Shown here: piece after piece, positions 18,597 through 27,485 of the stretch
Layout of the letters: each line of letters opens with the position of its first letter
How positions within the stretch are numbered: position 1 is the stretch's first letter
Assembly: GCA_947495075.1 (NCBI GenBank)
Contig: CANLXH010000001.1
Coordinates: 1,240,001 to 1,304,000, forward strand
DNA: 64,000 nucleotides
Direction of reading: 5' to 3'
DNA from: an uncultured Croceitalea sp.
GTDB taxonomy: Bacteria; Bacteroidota; Bacteroidia; Flavobacteriales; Flavobacteriaceae
Notes under the pieces: generated by a model
Told to the model about the DNA's origin: nothing
Database searches by the model: none
Seen by the model: the letters and a program-made list of their open reading frames with translations, nothing else
Made by a program: the position numbers and the translations under genes

Positions 18597-19271
18597 ATGT
18601 TAAAAGTAAGATTGCTTCTGCTACTGAGCTTATTTTCTTTCTCAAAAAAATCTATAGCTCAAGATTGGGCTAACTTAACAAGGTATAAGTCTCAAAATGA
18701 AAAATTGTTGACTATGCCAAAGGATGAAAATAGGGTAGTATTTATGGGTAACTCTATTACTGAAGGTTGGACAAAATCTTTCTTTGACAATCCCTCATAT
18801 ATCAACCGTGGAATCGGTGGGCAAACCACGCCGCAAATGTTGCTTCGTTTTAGGCAAGATGTGATTGAGTTAGACCCAAAAGTAGTTCTTATTCTCGCTG
18901 GCACTAATGATATTGCAGAAAACACAGGACCTATGTCCTTAGAAGAAATTAGAGATAATATTCTTTCCATGGTAGAACTTGCTGAAGCAAATGAGATATA
19001 CCCAATTGTTTGCTCTGTATTACCGGCTTACGATTATCCTTGGAGACCTGGTTTGGCACCTAATATTAAAATTCCTAAACTCAACGCCATGCTTAAAAGC
19101 TTAGCTGAGCATGAAGGAATCTACTATTTGGACTATTTTACTGCTATGGCTGATGATAGAAATGGTTTACCATCAAAACTAACAACTGACGAAGTTCATT
19201 TGACTAAAGAAGGATATCTTATTTTAAGTGATATGGTTGAAAAAGCAATAAAAGAAGTTTTGGAAAAATAA
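18597..19271 (+). CDS. Secreted SGNH/GDSL-type hydrolase
   Basis: A 224-residue esterase-type enzyme with a signal peptide ending IAQ near residue 22. The SGNH blocks are present: MGNSITEGW (block I, Ser), GIGGQTTPQMLLR (block II, Gly), LAGTNDIAEN (block III, Asn) and DEVHLTKEGY (block V, Asp and His). Members of this group are often deacetylases of carbohydrates or lipids; the substrate here is not clear. It is followed after four bases by a glycosyltransferase gene. Confidence 0.9.
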   Translation: MLKVRLLLLLSLFSFSKKSIAQDWANLTRYKSQNEKLLTMPKDENRVVFMGNSITEGWTKSFFDNPSYINRGIGGQTTPQMLLRFRQDVIELDPKVVLILAGTNDIAENTGPMSLEEIRDNILSMVELAEANEIYPIVCSVLPAYDYPWRPGLAPNIKIPKLNAMLKSLAEHEGIYYLDYFTAMADDRNGLPSKLTTDEVHLTKEGYLILSDMVEKAIKEVLEK

Positions 19272-19275
19272 TTTA

Positions 19276-20271
19276 GTGGTAAGTATTCTAATCCCGTTTA
19301 AAAACACCGAGGAATTTCTTATAGATTGTATTGATTCTATTCTAAATCAAACCTATAAAGATTGGGAAGTAATAGCTGTAAATGACCATTCTACAGATAA
19401 AAGTCTCCAAATAGTAACTTCTTATACTTTAAAAAACTCTAAGGTTAAAGTTTATACAAATGCAGGAAATGGTATCATACCTGCATTAAAGTTGGCATAT
19501 TCTAAATCTTCAGGGGAATTTATTACTAGAATGGATTCTGATGACATCATGAAACCTAATCGATTACAAATAATGGTGGATTCGCTACAAAAAATGGGCA
19601 AAGGTCACGTCGCAGTGGGGCAAGTAAAATACTTTTCTAACAGGGGAATTAGCGATGGTTATTCTCGATATGAAAAATGGCTCAATGGTTTAACAGCAAA
19701 AGGAACAAATTATTCTGAAATTTATAAAGAATGTGTGATTCCTTCTCCTTGCTGGATGGTATTTAGAGAGGATTTTGAGGAATGCAGGGCTTTTAATTCC
19801 GAACGCTATCCAGAAGATTATGATTTAACCTTTAGATTCTATGAAAAAAAATTACAAATAATACCCTGTAATCACATCTTATTGCTTTGGAGAGATTACG
19901 ATTCCAGAACTTCTAGGACCCATGAACACTACGCCCAAAATTATTTTCTGGATATAAAACTACATTATTTTTTACGTTTAGATTTTGATGAAAAACGTCC
20001 ACTCGTTCTTTGGGGCGGAGGTTTTAAAGGAAAGGAGATAGCCAAAAGTCTTATTAAAAAGCAAGTTGACTTTATTTGGTTATGCGATAATCCAAATAAG
20101 ATAAACAAGAACATTTACGAGCAGAATTTATATCACTTTTCCAAACTAGAGACTTTAGAAAAACCACAAAGTATAATAACTGTAGCTAACGAAAATGCAC
20201 AATTAGAAATAAAAAACTATCTAAAAAAATTAGGAAATGAACCAGCTAAAGATTATTTCTTTTTCTGTTAG
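19276..20271 (+). CDS. Family 2 glycosyltransferase with extra C-terminal domain
   Basis: A 331-residue protein starting at GTG, four bases after the SGNH gene. Residues 1-220 are a GT-A glycosyltransferase: VSILIPFKNTEEFL, VIAVNDHSTDKS, FITRMDSDDIM (the DxD metal site) and ERYPEDYDLTFRF. The last 100 residues form a separate segment starting PLVLWGGGFKGKEIAKSLI, a glycine-rich nucleotide-binding-like turn, then VDFIWLCDNPNKI. This looks like a Rossmann-type domain of unknown ligand. Acceptor and sugar donor are unknown. Confidence 0.85.
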   Translation: MVSILIPFKNTEEFLIDCIDSILNQTYKDWEVIAVNDHSTDKSLQIVTSYTLKNSKVKVYTNAGNGIIPALKLAYSKSSGEFITRMDSDDIMKPNRLQIMVDSLQKMGKGHVAVGQVKYFSNRGISDGYSRYEKWLNGLTAKGTNYSEIYKECVIPSPCWMVFREDFEECRAFNSERYPEDYDLTFRFYEKKLQIIPCNHILLLWRDYDSRTSRTHEHYAQNYFLDIKLHYFLRLDFDEKRPLVLWGGGFKGKEIAKSLIKKQVDFIWLCDNPNKINKNIYEQNLYHFSKLETLEKPQSIITVANENAQLEIKNYLKKLGNEPAKDYFFFC

Positions 20272-20303
20272 GTAAAAAAGGTTAATCAAGTTCGTAGTTA
20301 ATT

Positions 20304-20337
20304 CTAGAGGAAAAACTCGAACTGACAGTTTTTCTAG
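20304..20337. repeat. Palindromic repeat with CTCGAACTGAC core
   Basis: CTAG-AGG-AAAAACT and AGTTTTT-CTAG flank the core CTCGAACTGAC (20316-20326). The core is the complement of GTCAGTTCGAG found at 37313-37323, so this is a member of the same dispersed repeat family. It lies in the 196-base gap between the glycosyltransferase and BatA genes. Confidence 0.6.
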
Positions 20338-20467
20338 CCAATAAATTTCTCAATACACTACGGAATAATCATATAGTATATCCACGGTAATATTACCAAA
20401 CTCTTAACATCAAAGCCTTTAAGTTTAGAATCTTTAAAACAGTATATTTACATAATTAATTTTAGGA

Positions 20468-22390
20468 ATGCAGTTTAAACATCCAGAAATTCTTTGGGCA
20501 CTTTTTTTACTACTAATTCCAATTCTCATTCATCTTTTTCAGTTACGTAGGTTTAAAAGAACTCCGTTCACTAATGTGGCAATGCTACAAAGGGTTGTAT
20601 CTGAATCTAGGAAAAGTAATAGTCTTAAAAAATGGCTTCTTTTATTTACTAGATTGCTTTTATTGGCATGTATTATCATAGCTTTTGCGCAACCATTCTT
20701 AGCTAAAGAGACTGCTTTGCAGGAAAAAGAACTGGTGATTTATTTAGACGATTCTTTTAGCATGCAAGCAAAAAAAGATGCCTTTTCTTTACTTGAAATT
20801 GCCACGCAAGATTTGGTTAAATCTATTCCAAGTGAATCTAGGTTTAGTCTATTCACTAATACAAAAACATATAAAGACGTAACGCTAAAGAGTATCCAAA
20901 ACAGATTGTTAAGTACTGAAAACCAGCCAAAACAATTAACATACGATCAAATCGTATTAAAATCAAAGACCTTATTTTCCGATAGACTCAACACACAGAA
21001 AAATTTAATTATTATTTCTGATTTTCAGGAACAACTTGGAGAAATTACTGAAGATTCTCTCCAAGACATTGCTATAAATCTAGTAAGCCTTAAACCTGAG
21101 AATACTACCAACATTGCCATTGATTCTGTCTACTTGATAAACTCCTTAAATAATCAAATAGAGATGGGAATCACTATTTCTGGTTTAAAAGAAGAGCAAA
21201 GTATTCCAATTTCAATCTTTGATGACACTAGACTTATTGCAAAAACCGCAGTAGAACACAATCCAAATCAAAAAGCAAGTACAACTGTCTCTTTACAGGA
21301 AGGGGAGGCAATTAAAGGCCGTATATCCCTATCAGATAATAGTTTAACTTATGACAATACTTTCTTTTTTAATATTGAAAAAAGAGATAAAATAAATGTG
21401 TTAGCAATTAGTGAGACAGATTCTGGCTTTCTTAATCGTATATATACTGATGAAGAGTTTAATTTTAAAGATTTTGAACTAAGAAACCTTGATTATAGTC
21501 AAATTGATGCTCAGAATTTAATCATATTAAATGGTATTAGCGCAGTGCCAACAGGGTTACAAACTGTTTTAAAGAAATTTCATCAAAATGGGGGAAGTCT
21601 AGTTATTATTCCAGGTCAAGAGATTAGTGTAGATTCCTATAATGCGTTTTTATCCAATATATTTTCATTTAAGTATGTTAAAAAAAATATTCAAGAACAA
21701 AAAATAACGACAATTGCTTTTAATCATCCTTTATTAGTTAATGTTTTTGAGAAACAAGTAGCAAATTTTGAATATCCTTCAGTTAAATCTTATTGGAATG
21801 TAAAGACTAACGGTCCAAAAATAGTATCGTTTGCAAATGGTGAGCCCCTACTAATTGGCGATGCAAACTTTTTTATTTTTACAGCAGCTTTGAATAGTGA
21901 AAATTCCAATTTTAAAAATGCCCCATTAATTGTTCCAACTTTTTACAATATGGCCATAAATAGCTTTAAAATGCCCAAGTTATACCTAACCATAGGTAAT
22001 AATACGACAATTGATATACCAAATAGAATTGCAAAAGACAATGTTGTTAAAGTTACGAGGGACAATGTAGATTTTATTCCACTTCAAAAATCATACTCTA
22101 ATAAGGTAAACTTAACTTTTATAGATAACCCAGCTAAAGATGGTATTTACAGTATAGTTAATGGAAATGATACTCTATCCAGTTTAGCATTTAATTTTAA
22201 TAGGAAAGAGAGTGTTCTACGATACCAAAATATTAATAATATTGATGTAAAAACAATACAAGATAGTATTCCGCAAGCGTTTAAAACAATAGCGAAAGAC
22301 AACTCTATTGACCAATATTGGAAATGGTTTGTTATTTTTGCCTTGATTTTCGCTTTGGTGGAAGTGCTGATACAAAAATTTCTTGCATGA
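20468..22390 (+). CDS. BatA domain membrane protein (VWA-like)
   Basis: A 640-residue inner-membrane protein. The N-terminus (FKHPEILWALFLLLIPILIHLFQLRRFKRTPF split over two helices, residues 1-80) is the TIGR02226 BatA/N-terminal double-transmembrane signature. A von Willebrand-like fold follows with LVIYLDDSFSMQAK (DxSxS-type metal site) and NLIIISDFQEQ. A large periplasmic-type region and a final helix (WKWFVIFALIFALVEVLI) complete it. Bat proteins are linked to envelope integrity in Bacteroidota, with unknown mechanism. Its stop overlaps the next start (ATGA). Confidence 0.88.
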   Translation: MQFKHPEILWALFLLLIPILIHLFQLRRFKRTPFTNVAMLQRVVSESRKSNSLKKWLLLFTRLLLLACIIIAFAQPFLAKETALQEKELVIYLDDSFSMQAKKDAFSLLEIATQDLVKSIPSESRFSLFTNTKTYKDVTLKSIQNRLLSTENQPKQLTYDQIVLKSKTLFSDRLNTQKNLIIISDFQEQLGEITEDSLQDIAINLVSLKPENTTNIAIDSVYLINSLNNQIEMGITISGLKEEQSIPISIFDDTRLIAKTAVEHNPNQKASTTVSLQEGEAIKGRISLSDNSLTYDNTFFFNIEKRDKINVLAISETDSGFLNRIYTDEEFNFKDFELRNLDYSQIDAQNLIILNGISAVPTGLQTVLKKFHQNGGSLVIIPGQEISVDSYNAFLSNIFSFKYVKKNIQEQKITTIAFNHPLLVNVFEKQVANFEYPSVKSYWNVKTNGPKIVSFANGEPLLIGDANFFIFTAALNSENSNFKNAPLIVPTFYNMAINSFKMPKLYLTIGNNTTIDIPNRIAKDNVVKVTRDNVDFIPLQKSYSNKVNLTFIDNPAKDGIYSIVNGNDTLSSLAFNFNRKESVLRYQNINNIDVKTIQDSIPQAFKTIAKDNSIDQYWKWFVIFALIFALVEVLIQKFLA

Positions 22391-23643
22391 ATATACTTCT
22401 AAGGTCTGCTACAATTATAGATTCTAACAGCCCTACTATTCACCAAAAAAAGAGAGACATCCTAATTAAAAACGGTGTCATTGAAAAAATTGCTTCAAAA
22501 ATTGAACCCCTAAATAGAGTTAAAGAAGTTAGATTGGAAAATCTTCATGTTTCTTTAGGTTGGTTTGATAGTAGTGTAGGTTTTGGAGAGCCAGGTTTTG
22601 AAGAGCGAGAAACTATTGAAAATGGATTAAAAGTTGCATCTATAAGTGGTTTTACAGATATCTTACTAAATCCAAATACAAACCCTACTCCAGATTCCAG
22701 CTCAAACATTATTTTCTTAAAGGAAAAAAGTAAAGATGCGGTTACTCGTTTATATCCTATGGGTAATTTAACTGTGAAGGGACAAGGAAAACATTTAGCC
22801 GAACTTTTTGACATGAAAAATGCCGGAGCAGCTGCTTTTTATGATTACAAGAGTTCTATTAAAGATTCTAATCTCTTAAAGATTGGCTTGTTATATGCTC
22901 AAAATTTTGATGGTCTAGTTTTATCTTATCCAGAAGAAGTTCAAGTAAAAGGAAAAGGAACAGTAAACGAGAGTGAAGTTTCTACAATGCTAGGGCTAAA
23001 AGGAATTCCTGCTTTATCTGAAGAATTACAAATAATACGGGATTTATACATTTTGGAATATACTGGCGGCAAACTACACATCCCTACAATTTCGACAGTA
23101 GGCGCTGTTAAATTAATTTCCGAAGCCAAGAAAAAAGGACTAGATGTAACTTCTAGCGTAGCTATTCACAATCTAATAATAGACGATAAAGAGCTTGAAA
23201 ATTTTGACGCTAACTTTAAAGTAAAACCACCCCTAAGAAGTAAAAAAGATTGTAAAGCCTTAATTAAAGCTTTACAAAATGGAATTATAGATTTTGTGAC
23301 TACAGACCACACCCCTATTGATATTGAACAAAAGCGAGTTGAATTTGATAATGCTGAGTTTGGCACTATAGGATTAGAAAGTGCTTTTGGAATCTTAAAT
23401 ACAATATTTAATACTGAAGAAGTTATTAAATTGCTAACGAAAGGGAGAAATAGGTTTAATATAGATAATCCTAAAATAAAAGAAGGGGAAAATGCTAATC
23501 TGACTCTCTTTAACCCAGAAGGTGAATACACTTTTCAAGAACTGGATATAAAATCTACATCAAAAAATAGTTTGTTCTTGGGAAAAAAGGGGAAAGGAAA
23601 AGTATATGGGAGTATTAACCAAGAAAAAATAGCTTTAAACTAA
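22387..23643 (+). CDS. Dihydroorotase-like protein lacking metal ligands
   Basis: A 418-residue protein of the dihydroorotase family (amidohydrolase fold). The ATG at 22387 overlaps the BatA stop and fits the family N-terminus (MNILLRSATIID). The usual D-x-H-x-H metal motif is replaced by DSSVG (61-65), although GEPGFEERE follows as in true enzymes; the usual His-containing Glu/Asp motif reads LSYPEE (179-184); the usual HICHVST reads HIPTIST (231-237). Only TTDHTP (305-310) is kept. It should therefore be inactive alone, perhaps a structural partner of aspartate transcarbamoylase like PyrC' proteins. Databases usually label it dihydroorotase. Confidence 0.82.
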   Translation: MNILLRSATIIDSNSPTIHQKKRDILIKNGVIEKIASKIEPLNRVKEVRLENLHVSLGWFDSSVGFGEPGFEERETIENGLKVASISGFTDILLNPNTNPTPDSSSNIIFLKEKSKDAVTRLYPMGNLTVKGQGKHLAELFDMKNAGAAAFYDYKSSIKDSNLLKIGLLYAQNFDGLVLSYPEEVQVKGKGTVNESEVSTMLGLKGIPALSEELQIIRDLYILEYTGGKLHIPTISTVGAVKLISEAKKKGLDVTSSVAIHNLIIDDKELENFDANFKVKPPLRSKKDCKALIKALQNGIIDFVTTDHTPIDIEQKRVEFDNAEFGTIGLESAFGILNTIFNTEEVIKLLTKGRNRFNIDNPKIKEGENANLTLFNPEGEYTFQELDIKSTSKNSLFLGKKGKGKVYGSINQEKIALN

Positions 23644-23644
23644 T

Positions 23645-23971
23645 TTGAAAAAAGAAATTAAAGAAGGAAAAACTGCTGCAATAGTTTCACATTTAACCTT
23701 AGTTGGTTGCCTTATCGCAATTACTATGAATTTAGAACCAAAAAATGGGTTCGCTCGTTTTTATATTAGGCAATCTTTTGGTTTTCATGTGTCATTCCAT
23801 GCCTTAGTTATTTTTTTTAAGTATACATTTTCTTTGTACGCTTGGGAGATACTTTTCCTTGTATACCTTGGTTTTTGGATATTTAGCATGGCTGGAGCAA
23901 TAAAAGATAAAAAACATCAAATACCGTTTGTAGGCTCTTATTTTCAAAAATGGTTTACTTTTATTCAATAA
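23645..23971 (+). CDS. Small Tic20/DUF4870-like membrane protein
   Basis: A 108-residue protein with a TTG start, one base after the dihydroorotase-like gene. Three to four hydrophobic helices are visible, with GKTAAIVSHLTLVGCLIAI, FARFYIRQSFGFHVSF and LFLVYLGFWIFSMAGAIKDKKHQIPFVG. The 'AxFYxRQ' and 'GAIxxxxxxxPxxG' pattern is that of DUF4870/Tic20-like small membrane proteins, but the match is by eye only. Function is unknown. The next gene begins 9 bases later. Confidence 0.62.
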   Translation: MKKEIKEGKTAAIVSHLTLVGCLIAITMNLEPKNGFARFYIRQSFGFHVSFHALVIFFKYTFSLYAWEILFLVYLGFWIFSMAGAIKDKKHQIPFVGSYFQKWFTFIQ

Positions 23972-23980
23972 ACAATACTA

Positions 23981-24640
23981 ATGGCCCCCACCCCACTCTC
24001 TTTAGAACATCTAATTAGACCTGCTAGTGTACAAAAAAATAAAGCCCCTGTTCTTTTTATGCTTCATGGTTATGGTAGCAACGAAGAAGACTTATTTTCT
24101 TTTGCAAGTGAATTACCAGAGGAGTTATTTATAATATCGATTCGTGCGCCCTATAATCTAGAACCCTATGGACATGCATGGTACGCAATTAATTTTGATG
24201 CAGAACAAGGGAAATGGAGTGATGATTCGCAAGCCATTGAATCCAGAGAAAAAATAATTCAATTTATAGATGAAGCCTGCAACGCCTATAATTTAGATAC
24301 TGAAAATGTTACTTTACTCGGATTTAGTCAAGGTACTATCTTGAGTTATGCAGTTGCACTTTCTTATCCGGAAAAAATAAAAAATGTAATTGCTCTCAGC
24401 GGATATATTAATGAAAAGATTTTAATAGAATCTTTTAAAAATAAAGACTATTCTAAATTAAATTTTTATTGTTCTCATGGCCAGGTAGATGCTGTAATTC
24501 CAATAGAATGGGCACAGCGAGCTCCAGAATTTCTTAAAGCTTTAGGTATATCTCACAAATTTGAAGAGTTCCCAGTAGGTCATGGTGTAGCACCACAAAA
24601 CTTTTATTCTTTTAAAGATTGGTTAAGTACTAAAATTTAA
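23981..24640 (+). CDS. Phospholipase/carboxylesterase-type alpha/beta hydrolase
   Basis: A 219-residue alpha/beta hydrolase of the carboxylesterase (acyl-protein-thioesterase-like) group. LFMLHGYGSNEEDLF is the oxyanion region, LLGFSQGTILSYAVALSYP the GxSxG nucleophile elbow, CSHGQVDAVIPIEWA the Asp segment and PVGHGVAPQN the His. There is no signal peptide, so it is likely cytosolic. It ends with a four-base overlap with the stop of the convergent gene. Natural substrate unknown. Confidence 0.9.
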   Translation: MAPTPLSLEHLIRPASVQKNKAPVLFMLHGYGSNEEDLFSFASELPEELFIISIRAPYNLEPYGHAWYAINFDAEQGKWSDDSQAIESREKIIQFIDEACNAYNLDTENVTLLGFSQGTILSYAVALSYPEKIKNVIALSGYINEKILIESFKNKDYSKLNFYCSHGQVDAVIPIEWAQRAPEFLKALGISHKFEEFPVGHGVAPQNFYSFKDWLSTKI

Positions 24641-25131
24641 TTATTTCTAGAATATAATAAATGTTCTATCAATGTAAAATCCACACTTAAATCGTCTTTT
24701 AATTCATATTTAATCACTAAATCCCCCCAATATTGACCATCAGAAAAGTCTGCGAGTAACCATCTGTGATTAAGGACTTTAATTTTATTTATTTTAAAAT
24801 CACTGTTCATTCCTTCATAAGGTATTAAAGGGTTATCTCCTTTTTTTTCATTGGTTTCCAGCAACTTATCTTCTATATATCGTGTTGGGTTTTTTAAATC
24901 TAAATGTTCATAATAAGCTAGTGCATCATCATTGTTCTCCAAAGAGAAATATTGCATGTCTAAAATTCGTAATTGCGCAGTTTTAATAGAGTCTTTTAAC
25001 TGTGTAACTTCAGTATTTAACTTTTTAATTTCTTCCATGTTACGTTGCTCCATTTTACCCCCATTTACTACTAGATATAATGCAATTAGAGCTGCAAAAA
25101 CAAATAGGTATAAAAATATATTCTTCTTCAT
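24637..25131 (-). CDS. Membrane-anchored protein of unknown function
   Basis: A 164-residue protein with one N-terminal helix (NIFLYLFVFAALIALYLVVNGG, 3-24), a short coiled coil (EQRNMEEIKKLNTEVTQLKDSIK, about 28-50) and a C-terminal domain with INKIKVLNHRWLLADFSDGQYWGDLVIKYEL split in strands. Flavobacteriaceae homologues are sometimes labelled 'hydrolase', but I see no catalytic motif. It begins inside the last bases of the MBL-fold gene (ATGA overlap), so the two are co-translated. The location should be periplasmic side of the inner membrane. Confidence 0.65.
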   Translation of the reverse strand: MKKNIFLYLFVFAALIALYLVVNGGKMEQRNMEEIKKLNTEVTQLKDSIKTAQLRILDMQYFSLENNDDALAYYEHLDLKNPTRYIEDKLLETNEKKGDNPLIPYEGMNSDFKINKIKVLNHRWLLADFSDGQYWGDLVIKYELKDDLSVDFTLIEHLLYSRNN

Positions 25132-25907
25132 TCTATTGTAATTTTTAAATTATCATAGGCCAGATGTACAGTATCTGGCAATTCCTTTTCTACTTCATCA
25201 TGAAAACCTAACAGATGGCTAATATGTGTAAAATAAGTTTGTGCTGCTCCTACTTCTTTTGCAAAAGCCAAAGCCTCTTTTAAGTTAAGGTGAGAAACAT
25301 GAGGTTCTATTCTTAACGCATTGACTACTAAAACCTTACATCCTTTCATTTTTTTAAGCTCCACTTTGCTAACAGATTTTACATCCGTTAAATACACAAA
25401 ATCAGATATTCGATACCCTAAAACAGGTAATTTGTTATGTAGCACTTCTATTGGTTGTACTTTTAACCCATTAAGAGTAAAGGAGTTGTCTTTGTCAACT
25501 AAGTTTATAGCAACGGCAGGCGCTCCAGGATATCGATTTTTGGTGGTGAAGATATAGTCAAAACGTATTTTTAAAGCATCTATAACCCTAGAATGAGCAT
25601 ATATAGAAATATCTCCTTGTCTAAAGAAAAAAGGGCGAATGTCATCAATCCCAGCGGTATGGTCTGCATGTTCATGAGTAAATAGTATTCCGTCTAGTTT
25701 ATCAATAGGATTGGTAAGCAACTGCTGTCTAAAATCTGGGCCACAGTCTATTACGTAATTAAATTCTTTCCATTGTACCAATACGGAGACTCTAAGTCGC
25801 TTGTCTTTTGGATTATCACTTAAACAAACAGGATGCTTGCTTCCTATTATTGGGATGCCTTGGGAGGTTCCTGTACCTAAAAATGTGACTTTTAATGCCT
25901 CACTCAT
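25128..25907 (-). CDS. MBL-fold metallo-hydrolase, PhnP-like
   Basis: A 259-residue metallo-beta-lactamase-fold hydrolase. LGTGTSQGIPIIGSKHPVC opens it as in PhnP-type enzymes; the metal motif is FTHEHADHTAGIDDIRPF; later ligands lie in VYLTDVKSVSK and YFTHISHLLGFHDEVE. PhnP itself is a cyclic phosphodiesterase, and this group often acts on phosphodiesters, but no phn genes are nearby. It is the first gene of a two-gene minus-strand unit. Confidence 0.88.
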   Translation of the reverse strand: MSEALKVTFLGTGTSQGIPIIGSKHPVCLSDNPKDKRLRVSVLVQWKEFNYVIDCGPDFRQQLLTNPIDKLDGILFTHEHADHTAGIDDIRPFFFRQGDISIYAHSRVIDALKIRFDYIFTTKNRYPGAPAVAINLVDKDNSFTLNGLKVQPIEVLHNKLPVLGYRISDFVYLTDVKSVSKVELKKMKGCKVLVVNALRIEPHVSHLNLKEALAFAKEVGAAQTYFTHISHLLGFHDEVEKELPDTVHLAYDNLKITIE

Positions 25908-25928
25908 TTAATTCAAAATTATAACTTA

Positions 25929-25963
25929 TTTGTTTAAAAGATTTCTCTAACTTCTTAACTTTG
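25929..25963 (+). promoter_or_regulatory. Bacteroidota-type promoter for the conserved gene at 25983
   Basis: TTTG at 25929-25932, 23-base spacer, TAACTTTG at 25956-25963, matching the TTG/TAnnTTTG consensus. The start codon is 20 bases downstream, giving a short leader. Confidence 0.55.
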
Positions 25964-25982
25964 TTAACAAGAAAAAAACAAC

Positions 25983-27449
25983 ATGGCCACTGTTCCTAAT
26001 AAAGCGAATGAGTTCGAGAATATCCCTTCCATCAAAGCGAAAACACTTCGTATAAATCTAAATCCTGACATTTACGGTACGTTTGCTGAAATTGGTGCTG
26101 GGCAAGAAACTGCAAGACATTTCTTTAGAGCTGGTGGTGCTTCTGGTACTATTGCAAAGGCAATGAGTGCTTATGATAAAGCGTTCAGCGATGCTATTTA
26201 TGGTGTAGAGGAAGACGGAAGATATGTTACCCAAGCTCGTTTAAAAACCATGCTGAGTCATGAAATGCAATTGGTAGAAGAGCGTATAGATAGGAAGAGT
26301 AACCCCGATTATAGATTCTTTTCTTATGCAAATACGGTTGCTACAATTGACTTTTCAAAACGTTACAAAGGTCATGGATGGATTGGTCTTCGTTTTCAGC
26401 TAGACCCAAATCAAAAAGAACATGATGAGATTATTCTTCATATTCGTTTTAAACAAAATGAAGCAAGGTTACAGCAAGAAACTTTAGGAATCCTTGGAGT
26501 AAATCTAATTTATGGTGCATTCTTTAAATTTAATAGACCTAAAAAGTTATTAAAATACTTGTACGATCATATAGATAAGGATACCATAGAAATTGATATG
26601 GTAAACTTTACTGGTCCAAATTTTAGAGATGTGGATAACCGTTTAATGAGTTTGCAGCTTATTAAAAATGATATGACCGATGCGGTGATGTTTGGTCCTG
26701 ACGGAAACAATTTACTCCCAGCTGCGGTACTTTATAAGAAAAATATCTTAGCACTTCGTGGTAGTTTTAGACCTGTAACAAAGGTTAATATGGATATGTT
26801 TCAAAAATCATATGACATATTTGTAAGAGACCAAACGGTTGACATGGATAAAACCATTGTGATTTTTGAGATCACTTTATCCAATCTAAAAGCTTCTGGT
26901 GAAATAGATGAGCAAGACTTTATGGACAGAGCAGAATTGCTCTGCTCTTTAGGTCATACTGTAATGATTTCCAAATTTCAAGAGTACTATAAACTGGTAG
27001 AATATTTTAATAACTATACTAAAGCAAGGATTGGTTTAACCATGGGGGTAAATAACCTTGTTGATGTGTTTGATGAGAAATATTACCGTCATTTAAGTGG
27101 TGGTATCTTAGAAGCATTTGGCAAACTGTTCTTTAAAGACTTACAAGTCTACCTTTATCCAATGAAAAATGCACAAACTGGTCAGATTATGACTAGTAAT
27201 AATGTAAAGGTTCACCCTAGAATGAAAGAACTTTATAAATTCTTTAAATATAATGGTAAGGTGATGGATATTATTGACTACGATCCAGATATCATGCACA
27301 TTTTCTCAAGAGATGTACTCAAAAGAATTACAAATAAGGAAGAAGGTTGGCAAGAAATGCTGCCAGAGGGTATCGCAGAAATAATTGAGCAAAAAGACTT
27401 ATTCGTTAGAAAAGATTTACCTGAAGCCCAAGAGGTGGATGAAGAATAA
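25983..27449 (+). CDS. Conserved protein of unknown function (often mislabelled TonB-dependent receptor)
   Basis: A 488-residue soluble protein that opens MATVPNKANEFENIPSIKAK. Conserved-looking blocks are FAEIGAGQETARHFFRAGGASGT split around residues 36-58, GHGWIGLRFQ, ETLGILGVNLIYGAF, NFRDVDNRLMSLQLI and FDEKYYRHLSGGILEAFGKLF. I recognise it as a family conserved in Bacteroidota (and I believe cyanobacteria) that databases sometimes call 'TonB-dependent receptor' or a nicotinate adenylyltransferase. It has neither a signal peptide, plug or barrel, nor nucleotidyltransferase motifs. It stands alone with its own promoter and terminator, implying a self-contained housekeeping role. Confidence 0.75.
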   Translation: MATVPNKANEFENIPSIKAKTLRINLNPDIYGTFAEIGAGQETARHFFRAGGASGTIAKAMSAYDKAFSDAIYGVEEDGRYVTQARLKTMLSHEMQLVEERIDRKSNPDYRFFSYANTVATIDFSKRYKGHGWIGLRFQLDPNQKEHDEIILHIRFKQNEARLQQETLGILGVNLIYGAFFKFNRPKKLLKYLYDHIDKDTIEIDMVNFTGPNFRDVDNRLMSLQLIKNDMTDAVMFGPDGNNLLPAAVLYKKNILALRGSFRPVTKVNMDMFQKSYDIFVRDQTVDMDKTIVIFEITLSNLKASGEIDEQDFMDRAELLCSLGHTVMISKFQEYYKLVEYFNNYTKARIGLTMGVNNLVDVFDEKYYRHLSGGILEAFGKLFFKDLQVYLYPMKNAQTGQIMTSNNVKVHPRMKELYKFFKYNGKVMDIIDYDPDIMHIFSRDVLKRITNKEEGWQEMLPEGIAEIIEQKDLFVRKDLPEAQEVDEE

Positions 27450-27483
27450 AAAAAGGCTGACTTGAGAAAGTCAGCCTTTTTTA
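27450..27483. terminator. Bidirectional terminator
   Basis: AAAAAGGCTGACTT (27450-27463), GAGA loop, and its complement AAGTCAGCC with a T-run. It serves the gene ending at 27449 and the convergent bcp gene ending at 27486. Confidence 0.9.
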
Positions 27484-27485
27484 TA

